64,000 nucleotides of DNA from Bacillus vallismortis (GTDB taxonomy: Bacteria; Bacillota; Bacilli; Bacillales; Bacillaceae). The stretch spans positions 4,020,137-4,084,136 of the forward strand of contig NZ_CP160797.1 of NCBI RefSeq assembly GCF_040784915.1, in the 5' to 3' direction. The position numbers and the translations under genes are program-made. The number at the start of each line of letters is the position of its first letter. The stretch's first letter is position 1. Shown piece after piece: positions 26,371 through 35,580 of this stretch. The notes under the pieces are model-generated. The model was not told where the DNA came from, searched no databases, and saw only the letters and a program-made list of their open reading frames with translations.

Positions 26371-28431
26371 TCACATTCGTCTATCCCAATGGCGGTGAGC
26401 GGCGACCGCCTCGATAAACGTCTTGCTGAAGGCGTTGTAATCAGCTTCATCTTTAGCAGTCACAAGGCCCGGCCCCTCTGTTGTCCCGACAGCTGATTGA
26501 AGAAGATCAATTCCTTCATTTGCCGCACCGATCGCCTTATAGTGATTGTAGGCTTCTCTGATAAACGCCATCGCGTGTTTGTCGTCTTTTAACTCTGATC
26601 CTCCCGCGGCATAGACGGCATCATACAGAACAGAGTCAGTCGTCAGGAACGTGCCGCCTGCCTCAAGCTGCCGGCCGTTGCCGCTCGTGATGTACCCCAG
26701 CGTTTGGCTGATGATATCCGCTGTGATTCCTTCTTGCTTTAAGGCATCCAGCACGGTTTGCAGCTCTTTTTCATGAAATCCGTTTCCAGCGAGAACAGCC
26801 ACTTTTCTTGATGACGCTGTTTTCACTGTGCGGGCTTGGCTTAACGCAGGCGAGGTCAGGATTTCTTTAGACGCATTACGTTTCGCCGGCGGCGCCACAC
26901 CTACTCCTTTGGCGATTTCTTCCGCTAAGCCTTCATCCACATTGCTGAAGACATCAACGACCTGCCGCTGCACATCCTTGCTCTTGACCTTCCCGACCTC
27001 GAAGCAGAAGGCGGAGATGATGTGCTGTTTCTCGACAGGAGACATGCTGTTCCAGAACAGCTTCGCCTGTGCGTAATAATCGTTGAAGCTGTCGCTCCGC
27101 TGGCGGATTTTTTTGCCCTCGACTTTTTCCTGATAGTGGACATAGCCGCCTTCTTCGGCTGTCGCAGGCGACGGGTCATTGTTTTGCAGAGAGTTTTTAT
27201 GATAAGCGACCGGCCCCTTATTGATCGTCATCCGGTGATAGCCGTCGTACTGGTTGTTATGGAACGGACATACCGGGCGGTTAATCGGAATCTCATGGAA
27301 GTTCGGGCCGCCAAGACGGATCAGCTGTGTGTCCGTATAAGAGAAAAGCCGGCCCTGCAGAAGCGGGTCATTTGTAAAATCGATGCCCGGCACGACATTT
27401 CCCGGGTGGAATGCGACTTGTTCTGTTTCCGCAAACACATTGTCCTGGTTGCGGTTCAGCGTCATTTTCCCAATGATTTTCACCGGCACGAGCTCTTCCG
27501 GCCACAGCTTGGTTGGGTCAAGAATATCAAAATCAAATTTGAACTCATCTTCTTCATCAATCATTTGCACGCCGAGCTCATATTCAACCATGCCGCCGTT
27601 TTCAATCGTTTCCCACAAGTCGCGGCGGTGGAAGTCGGCATCTTTCCCGGCAATTTTCTGCGCTTCATCCCATACGAGAGAATGCACGCCGAGCACTGGC
27701 TTCCAATGGAATTTCACGAAACGCGCCTTTCCTTGTTCATTAACAAAACGGAATGTGTGAACGCCGAAGCCCTCCATCATTCTGTAGCTGCGAGGGATGC
27801 CTCTGTCAGACATCGTCCACATCACCATATGCGCTGACTCAGGATTGTTGGCGACAAAATCCCAAAACGTATCATGAGCGGTCGCGGCTTGAGGCATTTC
27901 ATTATGAGGTTCAGGCTTAAACGCGTGAACCAAGTCCGGAAATTTGATCGCATCCTGAATGAAAAACACCGGGATGTTATTTCCCACAAGATCATAATTT
28001 CCTTCTTCCGTATAAAATTTCGTCGCAAAGCCTCTGGCGTCGCGCACCGTGTCTGCGGAGCCTTTAGAACCCGCGACCGTCGAAAACCGGACAAATACCG
28101 GTGTCTTCACTGAAGGGTCCTGAAGAAATTTGGCCCGTGTATACTCGGCCATCGGCTCGTAAACCTGAAAAAAGCCATGTACGCCATACCCGCGCGCATG
28201 CACAACACGCTCCGGAATCCTCTCATGGTCAAAGTGCGTCATCTTCTCCCGGAAGTGAAAATCCTCCATCAGCGTCGGACCGCGAACCCCGGCTTTTAAC
28301 GAGTGCTCATCCTCTGACACCCGCACGCCTTGGTTTGTCGTCATTTTCTTCCCGCTGTTATCGGCTCTGTACTGCTCAAGCTGCTCGTCCTTTAAGTGTT
28401 CATTTACACGTTTGCTTTGATCATCACTCAT
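26371..28431 (-). CDS. katE: Large-subunit catalase (hydroperoxidase II type)
   Basis: 686 residues from MSDDQSKR, with GGGGGAACGGAC before ATG; a start 27 bases earlier lacks support. Clade 2 catalase: active-site RVVHARGYGVHG (catalytic His), FVRFSTVAGSKGS, heme-ligand region RLFSYTDTQLIRLG with the proximal Tyr, and a C-terminal flavodoxin-like domain (~residues 535-686, VAVLAGNGFHEKE) typical of large catalases. It decomposes hydrogen peroxide in the cytoplasm. The SigB-type promoter makes it a general-stress enzyme. Confidence 0.96.
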   Translation of the reverse strand: MSDDQSKRVNEHLKDEQLEQYRADNSGKKMTTNQGVRVSEDEHSLKAGVRGPTLMEDFHFREKMTHFDHERIPERVVHARGYGVHGFFQVYEPMAEYTRAKFLQDPSVKTPVFVRFSTVAGSKGSADTVRDARGFATKFYTEEGNYDLVGNNIPVFFIQDAIKFPDLVHAFKPEPHNEMPQAATAHDTFWDFVANNPESAHMVMWTMSDRGIPRSYRMMEGFGVHTFRFVNEQGKARFVKFHWKPVLGVHSLVWDEAQKIAGKDADFHRRDLWETIENGGMVEYELGVQMIDEEDEFKFDFDILDPTKLWPEELVPVKIIGKMTLNRNQDNVFAETEQVAFHPGNVVPGIDFTNDPLLQGRLFSYTDTQLIRLGGPNFHEIPINRPVCPFHNNQYDGYHRMTINKGPVAYHKNSLQNNDPSPATAEEGGYVHYQEKVEGKKIRQRSDSFNDYYAQAKLFWNSMSPVEKQHIISAFCFEVGKVKSKDVQRQVVDVFSNVDEGLAEEIAKGVGVAPPAKRNASKEILTSPALSQARTVKTASSRKVAVLAGNGFHEKELQTVLDALKQEGITADIISQTLGYITSGNGRQLEAGGTFLTTDSVLYDAVYAAGGSELKDDKHAMAFIREAYNHYKAIGAANEGIDLLQSAVGTTEGPGLVTAKDEADYNAFSKTFIEAVAAHRHWDRRM

Positions 28432-28487
28432 GTCCGTTCCCCCTTTTATTGATTCCATATCTCAAAACGAAACATTCTACAGCACAT

Positions 28488-28513
28488 TTACCCGCGGCCT
28501 TCTTCAGATAAAC
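28488..28513 (-). promoter_or_regulatory. SigB promoter of katE
   Basis: Minus strand GTTTAT, 14 bases, GGGTAA: an excellent general-stress promoter, ending 57 bases before the katE start. Confidence 0.85.
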
Positions 28514-28601
28514 TGCTAATCCGTTCAATAGGATTTTAGGTCTACCTATCAGTATGAGGACATACATATTTGAAATAAGCCTTCTGTTCAGAAAGAGAAT
28601 G

Positions 28602-28615
28602 TGGAAGCGCTTACT
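28602..28615 (+). promoter_or_regulatory. Candidate cre site ahead of citH
   Basis: TGGAAGCGCTTACT matches the cre consensus with one mismatch, 26 bases before the citH start. Confidence 0.5.
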
Positions 28616-28641
28616 TAAAATCGACTGAGGGAGGTCATAGC

Positions 28642-29922
28642 GTGCTTGCCATACTCGGTTTTGTGATGATCCTTGTCTTTATGTACCTGATTATGTCTAA
28701 CCGGCTTTCCGCTCTTATTGCATTGATTGTTGTTCCTGTTGCATTTGCCTTGATCAGCGGATTTGGCAAAGATCTTGGCGAGATGATGATTCAAGGTGTA
28801 ACAGACCTCGCTCCGACCGGCATTATGCTGTTATTTGCCATCCTGTATTTCGGCATAATGATTGACTCCGGTTTGTTTGATCCGCTCATTGCCAAAATCT
28901 TATCGCTTGTCAAAGGAGACCCGTTAAAAATCACCGTCGGCACAGCGGTTCTGACGATGACCATTTCGCTGGACGGGGATGGGACAACAACCTATATGCT
29001 TACCATTGCGGCTATGCTGCCTCTGTACAAACGGCTCGGCATGAATCGATTGGTATTGGCCGGAATTGCGATGCTCGGTTCGGGAGTCATGAATATTATT
29101 CCGTGGGGCGGGCCGACTGCGAGGGTTTTGGCTTCCTTGAAATTGGACACGTCGGAGGTCTTCACACCGCTGATTCCCGCTATGATCGCCGGCATTCTCT
29201 GGGTGATTGCAGTCAGTTATATCCTCGGAAAAAAAGAGCGGAAGCGGCTCGGCGTCATTTCGATTGAACACGCGCCTGCCTCCGATCAGGATGCAGATCC
29301 GCTCAAGCGTCCCGCTCTCCAATGGTTTAATCTTCTGCTGACTGTCGCCCTCATGGCTGCGCTGATCACCAGCCTGCTTCCGCTCCCTGTTCTTTTTATG
29401 ACCGCGTTCGCCATCGCCTTGATGGTCAACTACCCAAATGTCAAAGAGCAGCAGAAACGGATCTCGGCGCATGCGGGAAACGCGTTAAACGTTGTCTCGA
29501 TGGTGTTTGCGGCAGGCATATTCACAGGCATTCTTTCAGGCACGAAAATGGTGGATGCGATGGCCCATTCTCTCGTTTCACTCATCCCTGACGCCATGGG
29601 CCCGCATCTGCCGTTGATCACAGCTATCATCAGCATGCCATTCACCTTTTTCATGTCGAATGACGCCTTTTACTTCGGTGTTCTTCCGATCATCGCAGAA
29701 GCCGCTACCGCTTACGGAATAGACGCCGCCGAGATCGGAAGGGCCTCCTTGCTGGGCCAGCCGGTGCACCTCCTCAGCCCGCTTGTGCCTTCCACCTATC
29801 TATTGGTCGGAATGGCAGGCGTCAGCTTTGGCGACCATCAAAAATTCACCATCAAATGGGCCGTGGGGACAACGATTGTGATGACGATTGCGGCGCTTTT
29901 GATTGGGATTATTTCGTTTTAA
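28642..29922 (+). CDS. citH: Citrate-metal complex transporter (CitMHS family)
   Basis: 426 residues from GTG 28642 (GAGGGAGGTCATAGC upstream). About twelve membrane segments with family blocks [22 protein letters not shown] (shown in two parts of the hydrophobic core), [24 protein letters not shown] and [11 protein letters not shown]. CitM and CitH of B. subtilis carry citrate bound to divalent metal with protons; CitH prefers the calcium group. No sensor-kinase pair lies next to it, unlike citM, so regulation here is probably by carbon catabolite repression. Confidence 0.9.
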   Translation: MLAILGFVMILVFMYLIMSNRLSALIALIVVPVAFALISGFGKDLGEMMIQGVTDLAPTGIMLLFAILYFGIMIDSGLFDPLIAKILSLVKGDPLKITVGTAVLTMTISLDGDGTTTYMLTIAAMLPLYKRLGMNRLVLAGIAMLGSGVMNIIPWGGPTARVLASLKLDTSEVFTPLIPAMIAGILWVIAVSYILGKKERKRLGVISIEHAPASDQDADPLKRPALQWFNLLLTVALMAALITSLLPLPVLFMTAFAIALMVNYPNVKEQQKRISAHAGNALNVVSMVFAAGIFTGILSGTKMVDAMAHSLVSLIPDAMGPHLPLITAIISMPFTFFMSNDAFYFGVLPIIAEAATAYGIDAAEIGRASLLGQPVHLLSPLVPSTYLLVGMAGVSFGDHQKFTIKWAVGTTIVMTIAALLIGIISF

Positions 29923-29926
29923 TGAG

Positions 29927-29956
29927 AAAAGGATTTCCGCTGGCGGAAATCCTTTT
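29927..29956 (+). terminator. Terminator after citH
   Basis: AAAAGGATTTCCGC and GCGGAAATCCTTTT arms, two-base loop. Confidence 0.8.
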
Positions 29957-30019
29957 GTTCTGCATAATTTAAAAATCGAAGACCATACTATGGAAAAATC
30001 AAAATATAAAGGTGATTGC

Positions 30020-30601
30020 ATGAATTTTGCTTGGGAAGCACTCATTTTAATTATATCCGGCATCATATTGCTAAGAATTTCAGGAAGAAAGTCAATCTCC
30101 CAGATGACATTAGCACAAACTGTGGTGATGATTTCCATTGGAACGATTATTGTCCAGCCGATTATAGAGACAAGTTTATGGAAAACCCTTGTGGCAGCCG
30201 GTATTTTTACTGCGGCTTTAATACTCATGGAATGGTTCCAGGTGAAGGCCAATTGGATGGAAAAGTTCTTAACCGGCAAAGCGAAATCAGTGATTGAAGA
30301 TGGCAAACTCAATATAGAAAATATGAAAAAACTGCGGCTGACAGTTGACCAGCTTGAAATGCGATTGAGGATTCATGGAATCTCCAGCATAAAGGACATT
30401 AAGAATGCAACGATTGAAGCGAACGGCCAAATAGGATATGAATTGCGTGATGACAAGAAACCGCTCACGATTGGTGAATTCAAGAAATTGATGAATATGC
30501 CGGCCGCAAACACAGTTCAACAGCCTGAACCAGAAAATCAAGAAAACATTTTTCAAGAAATAAAAAACGGTCATTCTACACCTTCTGGCAAACTAAAATA
30601 A
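30020..30601 (+). CDS. DUF421 (YetF/YrbG-type) membrane protein
   Basis: 193 residues from MNFAWEAL with AAAGGTGATTGC upstream; readings starting in the citH terminator are rejected. Three N-terminal membrane segments ([23 protein letters not shown], two parts of which match the family signature) are followed by the cytoplasmic DUF421 domain (~residues 80-160: [34 protein letters not shown] in part). The polar C-terminal 30 residues are low-complexity. Family function is unknown. I do not recall this gene at this place in 168. Confidence 0.75.
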   Translation: MNFAWEALILIISGIILLRISGRKSISQMTLAQTVVMISIGTIIVQPIIETSLWKTLVAAGIFTAALILMEWFQVKANWMEKFLTGKAKSVIEDGKLNIENMKKLRLTVDQLEMRLRIHGISSIKDIKNATIEANGQIGYELRDDKKPLTIGEFKKLMNMPAANTVQQPEPENQENIFQEIKNGHSTPSGKLK

Positions 30602-30639
30602 GGCTGTTCCTTGTGCGGAAACAGCCCGAGCGAATGACC

Positions 30640-30920
30640 TTATTGGATATATGAAATGACTGGCAGACTTTCAACACCCCATGCATAGTAGTAATTGAAA
30701 ACGCTGAAAGAATCGATTGCTTTGCCGGTTTTTACATCTACGATTAAAATATGATATCCGTAGCTTTGATCATTTGCATCTAGTCTTCTAGGTGTTTTTT
30801 TCCTAACGTATCTGAAAACATTGGATTAATCAGACCGATAAAAAACTGATTTTTATGAATCAAAAGAGGACTGATATAATCTCGGTAAGTATTGCCCAGA
30901 TCAGAAGATTCATGCCAACA
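30640..30920 (-). pseudogene. Decayed gene fragment downstream of bglS
   Basis: Minus-strand translation yields two good coding stretches in different frames: one starting near 30910 (NTYRDYISPLLIHKNQFF, then IGLINPMFSDT) that stops after LGKKHLED, and one ending at the TAA at 30640 (DQSYGYHILIVDVKTGKA, SFSVFNYYYAWGVESLPV). They join across a T7 run near 30790, implying a frameshift in a once-longer gene whose 5' part is gone. The product is not recognised. The gap 30602-30985 holds only this and hairpins at 30604-30626 and ~30935-30972. Confidence 0.55.
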
Positions 30921-30985
30921 ATTTCACATTACAATCATAAGAGCATGGCTATTATTGAAGCAGCAGGCTCTTATTACATTTGACA

Positions 30986-31717
30986 TTATTTTTTTGTATA
31001 ACGCACCCAGTCGTAATGAGCGTATAGCGGTGTTACACCATTGTAGGAACCGAGCCATTCATCAACACCCGTACCATTCCACAAGTTCATCATGATCTTT
31101 CCTGGTGTTTTCGGAATTTGGCTTGTCGCAGTATGTTTTAATTGCCCATCGACATACCATTTAATAGAGTTTGGCTGCCAATCGAACGCATACGTATGAT
31201 GAGCAGTGGCTGCATCAAATCCGAGATCCACTATCTTCTCATGGTTTCCTGCACCATTTGTATAATAGTTAAATTGAACCTTTGTTGTGTCTTTTCCTAA
31301 AAATTCGATATCAATCTCATCCCAAGGAGTTCCATCCGTTGGTCCTGTGTAAGTGAAGAACGATGAAACGATCCCTGTGTTTTTAGCTGGTTTCATTCTG
31401 ACTTCATAAAGTCCATATCCATATGTTTGAACAGAGCGGTTTTCCCCGCAGTCAAACTTGTTATAAGATGGACTTGTTAGCGCCAAACGCATTTCACCTA
31501 ATGACGTCATTGATACGTTATTTGCACGCCAAGTGCAGTTAAACATATTTCCATTCGAATAACCATTTGCTTTTTGCCATAATCCGGAGTTATAGCTGTT
31601 AAAAGGGTCAAAAAACGATCCACCTGTTTGAGCCGAGGCATTAGAAGTGACTGCAGAAAAACTCATAAACAATCCAGTGACAAGAATCAACAACACTCTT
31701 TTCATACAAGATGACAT
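30986..31717 (-). CDS. bglS: Endo-beta-1,3-1,4-glucanase (lichenase, GH16)
   Basis: 243 residues from MSSCMKRV, with AAAGGGGAATGCC upstream. Signal peptide ~residues 1-29 (cut near SNASA-QTGG). GH16 catalytic motif DEIDIEFLGKD carries both Glu residues and the middle Asp; WHTYAFDW-like segment HHTYAFDWQPNSIKWYVDG also matches. The secreted enzyme splits mixed-linkage beta-glucans such as lichenan and barley glucan. Control is by LicT antitermination at RAT-terminators between licT and this gene, plus probable CcpA repression. Confidence 0.96.
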   Translation of the reverse strand: MSSCMKRVLLILVTGLFMSFSAVTSNASAQTGGSFFDPFNSYNSGLWQKANGYSNGNMFNCTWRANNVSMTSLGEMRLALTSPSYNKFDCGENRSVQTYGYGLYEVRMKPAKNTGIVSSFFTYTGPTDGTPWDEIDIEFLGKDTTKVQFNYYTNGAGNHEKIVDLGFDAATAHHTYAFDWQPNSIKWYVDGQLKHTATSQIPKTPGKIMMNLWNGTGVDEWLGSYNGVTPLYAHYDWVRYTKK

Positions 31718-31736
31718 GTTGGCATTCCCCTTTCTG

Positions 31737-31751
31737 AGAAAGCGTTTTCTT
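31737..31751 (-). promoter_or_regulatory. cre-like sequence just upstream of bglS
   Basis: Minus strand AAGAAAACGCTTTCT differs from the cre consensus at one fixed base (A for T) and lies 20 bases before the start. Confidence 0.4.
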
Positions 31752-31872
31752 TGTCGATCATACATGATTTTTATAAAGGGAACATCGGTCAAAATAATGA
31801 TAATAAAGAATCTTACTTACTAGAATCCTGTACTATCATTTTTAGATTATACTTAGACTCAACTTTAACAAA

Positions 31873-31997
31873 ATGAAAGTGATGAATGTATTGAATTCAA
31901 CATGTTTGGTATTCCTTCTTCAACGCTGCGCTTTTATGAAAAGGAAGGAATTAGTTCCGGAAATGAATCGAGATACAAGCGGCCGAAGAGTCGATGA
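31873..31997 (+). pseudogene. MerR-family regulator, N-terminal remnant
   Basis: From ATG 31902 the frame reads MFGIPSSTLRFYEKEGI, the DNA-binding start of a MerR regulator, then degenerates to a stop at 31995. Residues before it (MKVMN from 31873) are in another frame. Only about 35 residues of a ~130-residue protein survive. Confidence 0.55.
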
Positions 31998-32160
31998 TTT
32001 GTTGATCGAGTACAAGAGATAGCCGCTCTGAAAAATTGTACGCCGGCTCAGCTTGCACTTGCATAGACGATGGCAAATGAAGTGATTCGTATCCCTGGAA
32101 CAAAGAGAATCCCTTATTTAGAAGAAAACGCATTTTCTTCCACGCCGGCCAGCTGTAAAA
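31998..32160 (+). pseudogene. Aldo-keto reductase, C-terminal remnant
   Basis: In-frame with the MerR remnant but after its stop: FVDRVQEIAALKNCTPAQLALA, TAG where Trp is usual, then TMANEVIRIPGTKRIPYLEENA. This is the conserved C-terminal end of aldo-keto reductases (TPAQLALAW, IPGTKR). A deletion seems to have joined it to the MerR fragment. Confidence 0.6.
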
Positions 32161-32213
32161 TGCCTTTTGCCGCTGCTAAGAATCCCCATTTTTCATCCCT
32201 TCTGCTAAAAAAT

Positions 32214-32286
32214 AAAAAACCTAAACTACCCCTATCGCAATAGGAACGAGTAGTTTAGGTTTTGCCTGCCTGACCAGTAACAATCC
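32214..32286 (-). promoter_or_regulatory. LicT RAT antiterminator + terminator, copy nearest bglS
   Basis: Minus strand: RAT sequence GGATTGTTACTG..GGCAGGCAAAACC (32258-32286) overlaps the left arm of a terminator CCTAAACTAC/GTAGTTTAGG followed by T-rich DNA. The RAT inner loop (TGGTCAGGCAG) is less canonical than its neighbour. Confidence 0.8.
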
Positions 32287-32324
32287 TATGAAACGCCCTC
32301 ATCACCCTCTGAAAAAAATAAAAA

Positions 32325-32403
32325 CCTAAATTACCATCAGTACAGACAGAGATCATCCGCACTCATTGCAATTTAGGTTTTGCCTGCTTAGCAGTAACAA
32401 TCC
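32325..32403 (-). promoter_or_regulatory. LicT RAT antiterminator + terminator, copy nearest licT
   Basis: Minus strand RAT GGATTGTTACTGCTAAGCAGG..AAAACC (32376-32403), with the standard CTGC..GCAG stem, overlaps a terminator with arms CCTAAATT/AATTTAGG. LicT binding stabilises the RAT hairpin and prevents the terminator forming. Confidence 0.9.
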
Positions 32404-32453
32404 TAACATCCTCATATGTGAATGTAAGAAAAAATCAACACAAGAAAATAAAA

Positions 32454-32470
32454 ATGTCAACGCTTTCATT
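32454..32470 (-). promoter_or_regulatory. cre overlapping the licT stop codon and a -35 box
   Basis: Minus strand AATGAAAGCGTTGACAT: cre-like sequence that also contains TTGACA. It is base-for-base the same 17-mer as the cre/-35 of bglP (46512-46528). It suggests a second promoter within the end of licT serving bglS; a clear -10 was not found. Confidence 0.6.
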
Positions 32471-33293
32471 TGACGACCCTTTCGATGTGAATCGTTAAAT
32501 ACAGCAGCTCGTCACTGGTGAGCTTGTGTTTATACTCCCGCTCAATGTAGGTTTGGATTTTTTTCGTGCATTCATACGCGTGATGGTACTTTTCTATCAC
32601 TGTCTCCAGTAAAAAATCGTCCTGGCTTTCCATGTGCGTGCCATTAAAAAGACGCTGCGCGAAAAACTTCAAATGGGTGACAAACCGATAATAGTGAAGC
32701 GATTCTTCGTTGAATTCAATCTTAAAATGGTATTTTACGATACTCAAAATCTCTTGCATGACTTTTGTAATATTGATGATATTAGGCATCTCTTCATTCA
32801 GCTCGGCATTTACGATATGCATGGCAATAAAGCCAGCTTCATCCTCCGGCAGAGACACGCCAGTCTTGTTTTTCACCATGTGCAGCGCTTCTTTTCCGAT
32901 TGCAAACTCGTCTTTGTACAGCCGCTTTGTTTCCCACAGCAAGGCGTTTTTGATATCAAGCCCTTTCTGATTGCGCTGGATGGCGAAGTTAATATGGTCG
33001 GTCAGCGACACATAGATGCTGTCGTTGAGCTTTTTGCCGAGCTTTAATTTCGCATAGCTGATAATCTCTTCGGATACTTCCATACACTCGATCGGTATAT
33101 CATACAAAAGGGTTTTGAATTTTTCTGATACATCCTTGTTATCGAGCGTGAACACCTTCTCAATGCGGTCTTCATCGACATCATCGCCGGTCTTTTTCTG
33201 GAACGCGAGCCCCCTGCCCATGATGACCAATTCTTTTCCCTGTTCATTGACCACGCTGATCACGTTATTGTTGATCACCTTCGCAATTTTCAT
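32466..33293 (-). CDS. licT: BglG-family transcriptional antiterminator
   Basis: 275 residues from MKIAKVIN (GGAGGAACATGTC upstream). N-terminal CAT RNA-binding domain (~1-56, NNNVISVVNEQGKE, GRGLAFQKK), then two PTS-regulation domains: PRD1 (~65-170, His in LTDHINFA and HIVNAE) and PRD2 (~175-275, His in HLKFFAQ and TIHIERVVK). Dimeric LicT is switched by PTS phosphorylation and binds the RAT of bglS and bglPH. The last two residues recalled for 168 LicT are missing; here TGA follows RVVK, inside the cre. Confidence 0.95.
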   Translation of the reverse strand: MKIAKVINNNVISVVNEQGKELVIMGRGLAFQKKTGDDVDEDRIEKVFTLDNKDVSEKFKTLLYDIPIECMEVSEEIISYAKLKLGKKLNDSIYVSLTDHINFAIQRNQKGLDIKNALLWETKRLYKDEFAIGKEALHMVKNKTGVSLPEDEAGFIAMHIVNAELNEEMPNIINITKVMQEILSIVKYHFKIEFNEESLHYYRFVTHLKFFAQRLFNGTHMESQDDFLLETVIEKYHHAYECTKKIQTYIEREYKHKLTSDELLYLTIHIERVVK

Positions 33294-33389
33294 GACATGT
33301 TCCTCCAATCAACTAAGAACAAACTACACCTTGATTGTACATTCTTTTTGTACTAGGTCAATATCATCAGGGAAAGAGCAGGAAGCAGG

Positions 33390-34070
33390 TCAATACAATC
33401 CACTCAGCACCGGCTGCCCGGGCTGTTTTTGAAGCAGTGCCTCCAGATGTCGTTCAAATGCTGCCTTGTCAGCCCCCTGCTTTTTGACAATGCTGTTCAT
33501 GATTTTGACGCTTTCGGCACTGTATTGCGTATATTGTTTTTTCAGCTGATCCAGCTGCTGTCTTGTCTTCTTCGCGTTTTTCGGTGTGACTTGGCTGATG
33601 AGTTTGATCATACGTTCTGTGATCTCAAAAAAAGCAGCACGATTTTCTTTCAGCTGCTGCATTTCGTTGCGGCTCATTCCATGATTGCGGGTTTTTTGAA
33701 GCAAAGCGATTGCCTCGGTGTTTTGTTTTTTGAGCGGTTTGTTTGCATGTTGAATCGCTCCAAGGTTCTCCTTCGCAATGTCTGCTTCTTCTTCAGTCAT
33801 GCTGCTCCGAACAAAGTATTCAGGATTGCCGATTCCATAATCAAATGCTTCGCTTACACGTATCATGGAACTGAATACAATCGCCAGCTGCATATCGCTT
33901 GGGAGGGTCTGGAAGTCCTGTTTATTCTTATTGCTCATCGGTTTGGCTGTGGTTTGTTTGACCGTCTCTTGATCACGATCTGCAAACGTCTGAGCCTCAT
34001 CTTCACTTTCGCATGCGCTCATCACAAGAACTGTGACCAGCAGGCTTATACACAAGCCTATTCGCCTCAT
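33390..34070 (-). CDS. yxiP: Putative lipoprotein YxiP
   Basis: 226 residues from MRRIGLCI; AGAGAGGAGACAGAGC is directly upstream. Lipobox VMSAC (Cys ~18), then a polar Lys/Gln-rich helical body with probable coiled coil (~residues 95-200). No catalytic motif seen. Anchored outside the membrane. Length and position suit yxiP of B. subtilis; function unknown. Confidence 0.75.
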   Translation of the reverse strand: MRRIGLCISLLVTVLVMSACESEDEAQTFADRDQETVKQTTAKPMSNKNKQDFQTLPSDMQLAIVFSSMIRVSEAFDYGIGNPEYFVRSSMTEEEADIAKENLGAIQHANKPLKKQNTEAIALLQKTRNHGMSRNEMQQLKENRAAFFEITERMIKLISQVTPKNAKKTRQQLDQLKKQYTQYSAESVKIMNSIVKKQGADKAAFERHLEALLQKQPGQPVLSGLY

Positions 34071-34275
34071 GCTCTGTCTCCTCTCTGCTGAATCCCTTCT
34101 GGAAAATACGTAAAATGTAGTTAAATGGTACCAGATACACCTATCCCCATCAATAAACCAAAAGTATGATTTGGAACGCAAAAACATAAACATTTTGTAA
34201 AAATTTACGTGATTTCCATTCTTTTCAGCCCCATTTCTCGTACAATAAAAGTATTGTTACCAGAGGAGGGGGCTT

Positions 34276-35562
34276 GTGATGAAACGTTTTACGAAACAAG
34301 AAAACAGCTGGATTTTATATGACTGGGCAAATTCTGCATACTCGATTGTCGTGACCACCGCGGTGTTTCCGTTGTTTTATAAAGCAGCTGCTGCGGAAGG
34401 CGGTGTCGGAGCTGCTCAATCGACTGCCTATTTGGGATATACCATTGCGATTTCAACGTTTATTCTTGCGATGCTCGGGCCGATTTTAGGCACGATCGCC
34501 GACTATGAAGGGTGCAAAAAAAAGTTTTTCGGTTTCTTTGTGTCAGCCGGTGTTGCCAGCACCGCGATGCTAGCCTTTATTCCGAGTGAACATTGGCTGC
34601 TTTTATTGCTGTTTTATACGATATCAGCTATCGGTTTTTCCGGCGCCAACGTGTTTTACGATGCCTTTCTCGTTGACGTCACCCCGGAGAACCGAATGAA
34701 CCTCATCTCTGCACGGGGTTTTGGCTTAGGCTACATAGGAAGCACGATTCCATTTATCATCAGCATTGCTGTCATCCTGCTTGCTCAAGCAGAGTCGATT
34801 CCGCTGTCTGTATCGGCCGCAAGCCAGCTGTCCTTTTTCATAACGGCTGCCTGGTGGGGGCTGTTTACCATCCCGATGCTGAAACATGTCCATCAGCGCT
34901 ATTTCATCAAAAGAGAACCTCATATTGTTATCAACAGCTTTAAGCGGCTCGGCCAAACGATGAAACGGATTAGGCAGTACCGGGCGCTGTTCCTCTTTTT
35001 GCTTGCTTATTTCTTTTATATCGACGGAGTCGGCACGATTATTACGATGTCGACTTCCTATGGGTCTGATTTAGGGATCAGCCCCTCAAGCCTCCTGATC
35101 ATCCTGTTTGTCACTCAAGTCGTCGCCGCGCCGTTTTCCATTGTATACGGAAAACTGGCAGAACGCTTTACGGGAAAAACAATGCTGTACGTTGGAATCG
35201 TCATTTATATGATTGTCTGTGTGTACGCTTATTTTATGGAGACAACGCTAGATTTCTGGATACTGGCCATGCTTGTCGCCACTTCGCAGGGCGGCATTCA
35301 AGCCCTCAGCCGTTCTTATTTCGCCAAGCTCGTGCCAAAGCGCCACGCCAATGAATTCTTCGGCTTTTACAACATTTTCGGAAAATTCGCTTCGATTATG
35401 GGACCGCTGCTCATTGCCGTTACCGCTCAGGTTACCGGGAGATCCTCGACTGCGGTGTTCAGCCTGATTGTTCTATTTGTAATCGGCATTGTGATCCTCG
35501 CTTTTGTCCCGGAGGAGACCAGCGCGGATATAAGCCAGCAGCAAAATGACCTGCCCCTTTAA
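34276..35562 (+). CDS. yxiO: Major facilitator (UMF1 family) permease
   Basis: 428 residues from GTG 34276 (an in-frame ATG follows at once; AGAGGAGGGGG upstream). Twelve membrane segments; ILYDWANSAYSIVVTTAVFP at the start and SQGGIQALSRSYFAKLVP in the C-terminal half are hallmarks of the Atg22/UMF1 permease group. Substrate unknown, possibly amino acids by analogy with Atg22. A hairpin spans its stop codon (35547-35579). Confidence 0.88.
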   Translation: MMKRFTKQENSWILYDWANSAYSIVVTTAVFPLFYKAAAAEGGVGAAQSTAYLGYTIAISTFILAMLGPILGTIADYEGCKKKFFGFFVSAGVASTAMLAFIPSEHWLLLLLFYTISAIGFSGANVFYDAFLVDVTPENRMNLISARGFGLGYIGSTIPFIISIAVILLAQAESIPLSVSAASQLSFFITAAWWGLFTIPMLKHVHQRYFIKREPHIVINSFKRLGQTMKRIRQYRALFLFLLAYFFYIDGVGTIITMSTSYGSDLGISPSSLLIILFVTQVVAAPFSIVYGKLAERFTGKTMLYVGIVIYMIVCVYAYFMETTLDFWILAMLVATSQGGIQALSRSYFAKLVPKRHANEFFGFYNIFGKFASIMGPLLIAVTAQVTGRSSTAVFSLIVLFVIGIVILAFVPEETSADISQQQNDLPL

Positions 35563-35580
35563 CTGGGAGCAGGTCATTCA

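Noticed and set aside
27022..27837. 271-codon open frame opposite katE
   Set aside because: It lies antisense within a certain catalase gene; composition is that of the complementary strand of a G+C-biased coding region, with no ribosome site.
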